A stretch of DNA of 5,185 bases from Gammaproteobacteria bacterium (lineage in GTDB: Bacteria > Pseudomonadota > Gammaproteobacteria > Competibacterales > Competibacteraceae): assembly GCA_020047885.1 (NCBI GenBank), contig JAIFNF010000255.1, forward strand, positions 1 through 5,185, in the 5' to 3' direction. The translations under genes were made by a program, and so were the position numbers. Position 1 is the stretch's first letter. The number at the start of each line of letters is the position of its first letter. Of this stretch, positions 1 to 5,185 are shown one piece after another. The notes under the pieces were generated by a model. The model worked only from the letters and a program-made list of their open reading frames with translations. It did no database searches and was not told the origin of the DNA.

Positions 1-2
1 CC

Positions 3-146
3 GCCAACCAGGATGGGACGGTGCTGGGGAATGCCGCACAGGTGCAATTCACCGATAGTCAGAACGTGGTGCAAACCCGCTACTACGATTTCGATGCGAG
101 TACTCCATTGGTTGCAGACCCGCTGAATCTGACCGTGGTGGAGCCG
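3..146 (+). repeat. D0: C-terminal tail of an A-type (isopeptide D2-like) domain
   Basis: Residues 1-48, cut by the window edge. The segment GNAAQVQFTDSQ and the ending LNLTVVEPAL align without gaps with GNTAQATYRDGG and LNLTVIEPAL at the end of D9 (residues 1356-1396). This is therefore the last strand and linker of a D9-like domain. Asn10 corresponds to the Asn (N1357 in D9) expected to take part in an isopeptide bond; its Lys partner would lie upstream of the window. Confidence 0.8.
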
Positions 147-3100
147 GCGCTGCAACTATTGCAAGCCGTCGATCCGGCCAGCGTCAGTCTGGGAGACCAG
201 GGGACGTTCACGCTGACCCTGGATCATCTCTCGACCAGTACCGCCGATGCGTTTGATCTGAAGGTCGTCGCTACCCTGGATGCCGGATTGAGCTATGTGC
301 CGGGATCCGCAGCGGGAACAGCGGGAACCGGAGAACCCACCGTTTCGCCAGACGGTCGCACCCTAACCTGGACCGTCGCCAGCCTGGCCAAGGCGACCGA
401 TAACATCACGATCATTTACAAGGCCCAGGTCGCGAATGACGCTGTTGTGGGTGCCGGTTTAACCAGTCAGGCCACACTGACCTACGCCTCCCAGTCCGGA
501 GCAACCGGAGCCGCTGACAGTGGCCGAACTGGCCCGTTGGCTGTCGCCGATACGCTGAACGACTACACGGCCGCGGCCGCGACAGTCATTACCCCGACCA
601 CCAACGCCGTCATCACCGCCGCCAAGACGGTGGTGATTGCCACCGATGTCAACAGCAACAGCAAGGCGGATGCCGGCGACACGCTGGAATACACCGTGAT
701 CCTCAAGAACACGAGTCTGAATCCTGCCAATACCGTCATTTTCACTGACCCGATTCCAGTCAATACGGCTTATGTGTCCGGTAGCATCAAGGTCAACAAT
801 GTTGACCGCACCGATGCCGACGATATCGATGACAGTAAATTCGACGCGGAGCAGATAACGGTTAATATCGGAATGCTGAACAGCAACGCCGAAGTCACGA
901 TCAAGATCCGGGTCGAGATCGAATCAGGCGTTTCCATCGGCACACTGATCAGCAACCAGGGCGTGGTCGATTCCGACCAGACCGTACCGACGCCCACCAA
1001 CCGGGCCGATATTCGGGTGGGCGGCGATCTTGCCGCTGGTGCGTTGGTTGCCAAAAAGACCGTCGCCAAGTTCGGTGATACGGGTACCACTATTGGTAAT
1101 GGCGATACCGTCGAATACACCCTGACCCTGCAAAACACCGGCACTGCGGCGCTGACCAATGTGCGACTGACCGATACCTTGCCCGCCGGTTTGACCTATG
1201 TAAGTTCGAATACCGGAACCCTGACAGCCAACGGCGCAACAATAACCTGGGTGGTCGGTAGCCTGGCCGCTAATGCCACAGTGACTGCGACTTTCCAGGC
1301 CAAGCTGGCTGGCGATGCAGTGCCCGCTGACAGCAGCCGCAATTTCACTAACCAGGCGACCGTCACCTACACCGATCCAGCCAATAAGCCGCAGGTCACG
1401 CCCACCGACAGCAACGGCATCTCCAGCGACGGCAACCAGCCCACCGTGTTCACCGCGGTGGCGGGCACCCCGCCGCAGATTGACGTGCAAAAGCGTTGGG
1501 AACTGACGGTGGATGCCAATGGCAACGGTTTACCCAGCGCCGGCGACACCCTGCGCTATACCGTCACGGTGACCAACAACAGCGCCGCTCCAGCCACCAA
1601 CGTCCGGCTGACAGACACCATTCCAGCGAATACCACAGTAGTCCCCGGTTCGGTTGCGACCAACCAGGGCGCAGTAATCGGCAGCGACCCCCCGGTCTCG
1701 GTCAACCTGGGCAATCTCGCTGTTGGCCAGACCGCTACAGTCAGCTTCCAGGTCACGATCAACGCTGGCGTCTTGAGCAACACGGTCATCAGTAACCAGG
1801 CCAGCGTCGCGACTACCGAACTGGGCATCACCTCAGCGTTGAGCAATACCACGCTGACCACGGTGATCAACGAGGCACAATCGCCTACCCCAGTCGGCAA
1901 ATTGGTCGTAGCCGATAGTGAGGCGTTCACCGACGCTAGCAAGGCGCTGATCGGTGAAGTACTGACCTACCAGTTGACCATCAGCATCCCGCCGGGCGAC
2001 ACCCAGCAAGTGCAGTTGCTGGATACCTTGCCAAGCGGCCTGCGCTACTTGGCGGGTTCCGCTGAACTGGCGCGATCCGCGACGACACTCACTGCCACGT
2101 TGAACCCGAGTGGCATTAACAGTGCAGCGGTGGACACGTTCATTGATGTGTCCGGCTACGCAGCCAGCGACAACCAGACCCTGATTCTGGCGCTGGGTGA
2201 CGTCACCAACGCTGACGCTACCAACTCGGCCACCTACACCTTGCGCTATCAGGTGTTGGTGCTGAATATCGGCGGCAATGTGCGCGGGACCAACCTGAGC
2301 AATGCCGGTGCGGTCAGCTATTGGAATGCCCTGTCGCAGCCGCAAACCACCGCCTCGGTTCAGACCACCGTCACGGTTCAGGAACCCACCCTTACGTTGG
2401 GCATGACGGCCGGGATAGCCTCGTTGCTACCCACTGGCGGCACCGCGACCTATATCCTGACGGTGACTAATCAAGGCAACGCCCCGGCGTATAACGTGCG
2501 GATGACGGACGCCTTACCGGCTGTCTTCACCAGCGCCGCGACCAGCGCCAGCGGTTGTACGGTTGCGGGACTGACCCTGAGTTGCGACATCGCCGAAATG
2601 GCACCCGGCGCATCCGTCACCCTGAGTTTCACCGCCACTGCGGGAACCCTCTCCAGCAGTCAAATCACCAACTCCGCAACGGCGACCTGGACTAGCGTGC
2701 CGGGAACCAATGGCACCGGCAACGCCACCCTCGGTACGGCGGGTAATGAAGACGGCGAGCGCACCGGTGGAACCGGGACGGGCAGCAACGGCTACACCAC
2801 CCCGGCCAGCGCTACCATCGTAGTCGGGACGCCGGGATTGACCAAAACCATCGTCAATCCCAAATCGCATTACGCGATTGGCGAAACGGTCAGCTATCAA
2901 CTCACCGCCAGCCTGCCGGCCGGGATGAGCGTAAACGGTGCACAACTACTCGATACCCTGCCTGCCGGAATGAGCTACGTCGCGGGTAGCGCCAGCGATC
3001 CGGTCACCGCGTCCGGCCAAAACCTGACCTTCACCTTGGGTACGCTGAACGTAGCGACCAAGACCGTCACCTATCAGGCGCGGGTAGACAACGTTCTGGC

Positions 3101-5185
3101 TAACCAGAACAACGTCGCCCTCACCAACGGCGCGCAACTCCGCTACACCGATCCTGGCACGGGTGCCACCCAGCAAACCGCAACCCAGAGTCAAACGGCC
3201 ACCGTCGGCGAACCGCACCTGGCGCTGGCGATCAACGTCACTCCGACCACTGGCCTACAAGCCGGCGACACGGTGACTTACAGCCTCACCCTCGCCAATA
3301 CCGACCCGGCGACCACCACCGCCCAAAGCGTCAACCTGCAAGACCTGCTGCCTGCCGGTCTGGCGGGCGTACCGGGAACACTGATCGTCAGCGGTGCGGG
3401 TGGAGTCGGAGCCAGCGCCTTTGCCCTTGACGCCGCTGGCTTGACCACCGCCACACCGTTCGCATTGCCGGTAGGCACCACCCTGACGCTCAGTTTCCAG
3501 GCCAAACTCACCAACGTCGTAAAACCGGGCGAGCAACTGCTCAACTCGGTGTCCGCCAGCTTCGCCAGCCTGCCCGGCAACGACGCCAACGCCCGCACCA
3601 GCAGCGGTGGCTCCCATCAGGACGACGCAAACACGCTCAATAACTACAACGTCGCCGCCCAGGCTCCGGTTATCACGGTCGGCAGCGTCGCCGCGCTGGA
3701 CAAGCGGTTTTATCCTGACGCCGCCTTAACCCGGTACGCGGTCGGCGCGCCGGTCACCTATCGGCTTAAATTCAGCCTGATCGAGGGTCGGACGGACAAC
3801 GTGGTAGTGACCGACACCCTGCCCGCAGGATTGCGCTACCAGAGTTCCACCGTCGGGGTTGGGTCGCTGGGCATAACCCACCAGTTCGCCGACAGCGGGC
3901 ATGGCCTGACCACCGTAACTGGCGCTCAGGGTCAGACCATCCTCAGCTTCGATCTAGGCACGGTGATCAATCCAGCGGACGGCCAGCGCGATAATGACTA
4001 CCTGACGGTCGATATTATCGCGCAAGTCGCCAACGTCGCTGCGACCGACCCGGCGGGCGCGACGCTCGGTAATACCGCCCAGGCGACTTATCGGGATGGC
4101 GGCGGCCAGGCGCAGACGGTCATTTTTGACGCCGATCCGCAACAAGCCGGCGTTCAGCCGCTGAACCTAACGGTCATCGAACCGGCGCTGATACTGGAGA
4201 AGGCCACGGGTTCAACAACGCCCGTCGCGCTCGATGACGAAGTGACCTATGCGCTGACCGTGCGTCACCTGCCCGCCAGCGCTGCCAACGCCTACGATCT
4301 GACGGTGACCGATACCTTGCCAACGGGATTGAGCTACGTGGCCAATACCGGCAGCCCGGCACCGACGGTCAACGGTCAGATTCTGACTTTCCGCATTCCA
4401 ACCCTGACCCTGACCCAGGGCCAAACGACCCTCAGCTATCGCGTCCGCGTCAACAGCACGGTGGTGGCCGGCCAGCCGCAGGTCAATCAGGCGACCCTGC
4501 GCTGGGCCTCGCAATCCGGCGCGACCGGCGCTCCAGACAGTGGCCGCACCGGCGATGGCAGCACCAATGCTGGCGGCGGCAGCAATGATTACTTGAGCAC
4601 CGCCAGCGCTACCCTCACCATCGCGCCGCCGAAAGTCGGGACAATCACCGGCATCGTCTTCAGCGATTCCAACGGCAACGGCGTTCAAGATGCTGGCGAA
4701 GTGGGGATTAGCGGGGTTGCGATGACCCTCAAAGATGCTCAGGGCGTAACCCTCCGGACGACAACGACGGATGCCAATGGGCAGTACCGGTTCAGTGAGG
4801 TCGCCCCCGGCAGTTATCAGGTCGTGGAAACCGATCCGGCTGGTTTTGTCTCAACGACCATCAACACCGTTGTGGTCACGGTTCCGGCCAATGGTTCAGC
4901 GACCGCCAATTTCGGTGTCAATGACGTGAATAACAACGGGGTTCAGGACTCCGGCGAGTTGGGGATCAGCGGCGTCACCGTGACCTTGCAAAATGCGCAG
5001 GGTGCCACGGTCGGAACCACTAACACCGATAGCAATGGCGGCTACCTGTTTACCGGCATTGCCACTGGCAGTTATCAAGTCGTCGAAACCGATCCCACGG
5101 GCTATGCCAGCACTACACCCAATACGGTTGTGGTGACCGTGCCGGTTAATGGTTCAGCGACCGCCAATTTCGGTGACCGGCAACC
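3..5185 (+). CDS. Giant DUF11 / isopeptide-type repeat surface protein with SdrD B-like modules, partial at both ends
   Basis: One frame, starting at base 3, is open through the whole window: 1,727 codons without a stop, no start or stop visible, so the gene extends past both edges. The translation is a chain of beta-sandwich repeats: a domain tail (residues 1-48), ten DUF11/isopeptide-D2-like domains (49-1541) and two SdrD B-like modules (1543-1724). The recurring signature is GDTVxYTLTVxN, then TDTLPAGLxYV, then a Gly-Thr-Leu strand and a closing NQATVxY strand. By hand count there are only about 27 Lys and 2 Cys; acidic residues outnumber basic ones roughly two to one. These traits fit an exported, elongated stalk or adhesin (inference). 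No transmembrane segment, signal peptide, sorting signal or enzymatic domain is visible in this part. Codon use is uniform and all Arg codons are CGN, so there is no sign of a foreign insert or frameshift. The ligand and the exact role are unknown. Confidence 0.95.
147..602 (+). repeat. D1: B-type DUF11-like domain lacking the isopeptide residues
   Basis: Residues 49-200. It has the DUF11 layout (GDQGTFTLTLDHL, then ATLDAGLSYVPG, then LTWTVASL, then SQATLTYASQSG) and a Gly-rich loop, DSGRTG (172-177), before the last strand. It is closely related to D10 along its whole length. Unlike D10 it has Gln54 where D10 has Lys1400, Ala90 in place of Asp1437 of the TDTLP motif, and Ser155 in place of Asn1495, so it probably cannot form an isopeptide bond (inference). 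Confidence 0.85.
486..533 (+). repeat. ASQSGATGAxDSGRTG motif, copy 1 (D1)
   Basis: Residues 162-177. Fifteen of sixteen residues match the copy in D10 (bases 4506-4553). Eight of the sixteen codons differ by a synonymous third-base change and one codon differs in sense (Ala171/Pro1511). The motif joins the closing strand to the Gly-rich loop of B-type domains. Confidence 0.85.
603..1022 (+). repeat. D2: DUF11-like domain with a DxNxN acidic loop
   Basis: Residues 201-340. Lys208 begins the first strand. A loop DVNSNSKADAGD (215-226) precedes LEYTVILKN, followed by FTDPIPVNTAYVSGSI and a closing ISNQGVVDS strand with Asn318. The loop spacing (D215, N217, N219, D223, D226) resembles calcium-binding DxNxN loops. 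D4 shares the same subtype: acidic loop, a PxNTxxVxGSI/V strand and the ISNQ closing strand. Lys208/Asn318 are a possible isopeptide pair (inference). Confidence 0.85.
1023..1469 (+). repeat. D3: DUF11 (TIGR01451-type) domain
   Basis: Residues 341-489. This is the most canonical DUF11 repeat in the window: AKKTVAKFGD, NGDTVEYTLTLQNTG, NVRLTDTLPAGLTYV, ITWVVGSLAANATVTATFQA and FTNQATVTYTDP, then a Ser/Asp/Asn-rich loop (TPTDSNGISSDGNQP) before the last strand. Lys351 or Lys352 and Asn450 occupy the positions of a possible isopeptide pair. Confidence 0.9.
1470..1880 (+). repeat. D4: DUF11-like domain, sister of D2
   Basis: Residues 490-626. Lys497 starts the first strand, followed by the loop DANGNGLPSAGD (504-515), LRYTVTVTNNS, NVRLTDTIPANTTVVPGSV, VNLGNLAVGQTATVSFQV and ISNQASVATT with Asn598. 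The acidic loop and the ISNQ strand match D2 rather than the neighbouring D3. This suggests the D2-D3-D4 block arose by alternation or partial duplication. Confidence 0.9.
1881..2387 (+). repeat. D5: A-type, isopeptide D2-like domain, the longest in the chain
   Basis: Residues 627-795. The first strand is VGKLVVAD (Lys633), then IGEVLTYQLTISIPPGD, VQLLDTLPSGLRYLAGSAEL and a closing LSNAGAVSYW (Asn767), ending VTVQEP at 790-795. It has the A-type features: IGExxxYQLT followed by a P-x-G turn instead of the TVTNTG of DUF11. A region between the TLP strand and the closing strand (about 691-735) makes it longer than D7. Lys633/Asn767 are the candidate isopeptide pair. Confidence 0.85.
2388..2834 (+). 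repeat. D6: B-type DUF11 domain with the only cysteine pair
   Basis: Residues 796-944. The layout is GGTATYILTVTNQGNAPAYN, VRMTDALPAVF, SGCTVAGLTLSCDIAEMAPG, VTLSFTATAG and ITNSATATW, then a Gly/Thr/Asn-rich loop (901-930, including EDGERTGGTGTG). Cys852 and Cys861 are the only cysteines in the 1,727 residues. They flank a hairpin, as in the C-x(8)-C hairpin common in DUF11 repeats. The Lys position is taken by Met801; Asn890 is kept. Confidence 0.9.
2835..3215 (+). repeat. D7: A-type, isopeptide D2-like domain
   Basis: Residues 945-1071, the shortest complete DUF11-like domain here. It contains LTKTIVNP (Lys948), YAIGETVSYQLTASLPAGM, AQLLDTLPAGMSYVAGSASD, LTFTLGTLN and a closing ALTNGAQLRYTDP (Asn1042), ending ATVGEP. 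It is the clearest A-type copy: the IGExVSYQLT and P-x-G features match D5 and, less exactly, D9. Lys948/Asn1042 are the candidate isopeptide pair, with Asp984 of LLDTLP a possible catalytic acid (inference). Confidence 0.88.
3216..3680 (+). repeat. D8: B-type DUF11-like domain without the lysine
   Basis: Residues 1072-1226. It contains LQAGDTVTYSLTLANTDPA, VNLQDLLPAGLAGVPGTLIV, TLTLSFQAKLTNVV and LLNSVSASFASLPG, then a loop ARTSSGGSHQDDANTLNNY before the last strand, matching the DSGRTG...NDY loop of D1 and D10. The first strand is EPHLALAINVTP, with Ile1077 where D10 has Lys1400; Asn1181 is kept. Confidence 0.85.
3681..4184 (+). repeat. D9: A-type, isopeptide D2-like domain
   Basis: Residues 1227-1394. 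The first strand contains LDKRFYPDAA (Lys1234), then VGAPVTYRLKFSLIEG, VVVTDTLPAGLRYQSSTVGV, a long central insert (about 1288-1335, including TILSFDLGTVINPADG) and a closing TLGNTAQATYRDGG (Asn1357), ending LNLTVIEP. Its tail is the same as that of the truncated D0, so D9-D10 is a second copy of the D0-D1 pair. Lys1234/Asn1357 are the candidate isopeptide pair. Confidence 0.85.
4185..4625 (+). repeat. D10: B-type DUF11-like domain with the Lys/Asp/Asn set kept
   Basis: Residues 1395-1541. It contains EPALILEKATGS (Lys1400), DDEVTYALTVRHLPASAANA, LTVTDTLPTGLSYVANTGS (Asp1437), LTLTQGQTTLSYRVRV and QVNQATLRWASQSGATG (Asn1495), then the loop APDSGRTGDG...GGGSNDYLS. It is the close relative of D1 and the only B-type copy that keeps Lys, Asp and Asn. 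It is the last DUF11-like domain before the SdrD B-like modules. Confidence 0.88.
4506..4553 (+). repeat. ASQSGATGAxDSGRTG motif, copy 2 (D10)
   Basis: Residues 1502-1517, the second copy of the motif at bases 486-533. Protein conservation with synonymous drift indicates an old duplication held by selection on the protein, in contrast to the recent-looking duplication of the SdrD B-like modules. Confidence 0.85.
4629..4916 (+). repeat. SdrD B-like module 1
   Basis: Residues 1543-1638. It begins VGTITGIVFSDSNGNGVQD, continues AGEVGISGVAMTLKDAQG, TDANGQYRFSEVAPGSYQVV and ETDPAGF, and ends VPANGSATANFG. This is the SdrD B / Cna-B-like seven-stranded fold, also near the carboxypeptidase-regulatory-like family. 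These modules usually act as spacer domains in Gram-positive and Gram-negative surface proteins. D1555, N1557, N1559, D1563 and E1566 form a DxNxNGxxDxxE loop of the kind that binds calcium in SdrD B repeats (family knowledge; binding here is inferred). Confidence 0.92.
4890..5175 (+). repeat. 28-bp perfect direct repeat, 258 bp apart
   Basis: Bases 4890-4917 and 5148-5175 are identical over 28 nt (starting AATGGTTCAGCG). They encode the NGSATANFG strand that closes each SdrD B-like module. The identity includes the third codon positions, which points to recent tandem duplication or gene conversion at the module junction. Confidence 0.9.
4917..5174 (+). repeat. SdrD B-like module 2, a direct repeat of module 1
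   Basis: Residues 1639-1724. It starts straight at the acidic loop NDVNNNGVQDSGE, without the GTITGIVFSD strand that opens module 1, and then follows module 1 closely: LGISGVTVTLQNAQG, TDSNGGYLFTGIATGSYQVV, ETDPTGY, VPVNGSATANFG. The repeat period is 86 codons (258 bp). A 28-bp stretch (4890-4917 and 5148-5175) is identical between the two modules. After it the sequence reads DRQP and leaves the window, so it is unknown whether a third module follows. Confidence 0.92.

Noticed and set aside
924..1490. Minus-strand ORF of 188 codons
   Set aside because: It lies wholly antisense to the DUF11 domains D2-D4 of the + frame. Its product shows no recognisable domain, and its low-complexity Gly/Ile/Val/Gln make-up is what antisense of Thr/Ala/Asn-rich codons gives.
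1315..1795. Two short + strand ORFs in another frame (1315-1506 and 1496-1795)
   Set aside because: They are out-of-frame readings of D3 and D4; the products are Pro/Arg/Gln/Ser-rich without a recognisable fold.
1833..2345. Minus-strand ORF of 170 codons
   Set aside because: Antisense to D5, with no domain signature. Other minus-strand ORFs (2514-2945, 2946-3218, 3255-3617, 770-1159, 1556-1942 and shorter ones) are rejected for the same reason.
4212..4688. Minus-strand ORF of 158 codons
   Set aside because: Antisense to D10 and the start of SdrD B-like module 1, whose protein-level conservation with third-base drift shows that the + frame is the one under selection.
4890..5175. Direct repeats as a possible CRISPR array or attachment site
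   Set aside because: There are only two 28-bp copies, 258 bp apart, both in frame inside homologous protein modules, so coding duplication explains them.
1..5185. Possible pseudogene or fusion of several adjacent genes
   Set aside because: No frameshift, stop or intergenic gap is visible; the frame and codon use are uniform throughout and domain boundaries follow each other without break.
1..5185. Adhesin types such as bacterial Ig-like (BIg), cadherin or RTX repeats
   Set aside because: No GGxGxDxLx nonapeptide (RTX) and no cadherin DxNDN-type motif in cadherin context was found; the TDTLPAGLxYV signature points to DUF11/isopeptide-D2 domains instead.

Overview
The window is a single protein-coding stretch. 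Reading the + strand in the frame that begins at base 3, no stop codon occurs from base 3 to base 5183 (1,727 complete codons, with a split Pro codon at the end). Neither the start nor the stop of the gene is inside the window, so it is an internal piece of one very large gene. Minus-strand and other-frame ORFs are shadows of this frame. There is no intergenic space, RNA gene, promoter, terminator, mobile element or CRISPR array to report.

The protein is a modular, Thr/Ala/Val/Gly/Asn-rich, acidic, Lys-poor, almost Cys-free beta-sandwich repeat protein, typical of secreted or surface-anchored bacterial stalks and adhesins. In order it has: the tail of one domain (D0, residues 1-48); ten domains of about 125-170 residues (D1-D10) of the DUF11 / TIGR01451 / 'fimbrial isopeptide formation D2' type, marked by a central TDTLPAGLxYV-like strand; and two SdrD B-like (Cna-B/carboxypeptidase-regulatory-like) modules of 86-96 residues with DxNxNGVQDxGE and TDxNGxYxF motifs.

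The DUF11-like domains are not equivalent. A two-domain unit occurs four times: an 'A' domain, isopeptide-D2-like and ending in V-x-EP, followed by a 'B' domain, DUF11-like with a Gly/Asp/Arg-rich loop before its last strand. The pairs are D0-D1, D5-D6, D7-D8 and D9-D10. A three-domain block, D2-D3-D4, sits between the first two pairs, and D2 and D4 resemble each other. The Lys and Asn expected of intramolecular isopeptide domains are present in every complete A domain, but the Lys is missing in three of the four B domains. One of those, D6, carries instead the only two cysteines in the window. The system-level hypothesis is a long extracellular stalk whose domains alternate between covalently cross-linked and non-cross-linked types.

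Organism: GC content is around 60% by eye, codon use is uniform (CTG, ACC, GCC, GGC favoured; no in-frame AGA or AGG seen), and this domain mix is common in environmental Proteobacteria. A Gram-negative, possibly gammaproteobacterial, source is a weak guess; nothing in the window fixes the taxon. The secretion route and the anchor (signal peptide, LPXTG, PEP-CTERM or other sorting signal) would lie outside the window.
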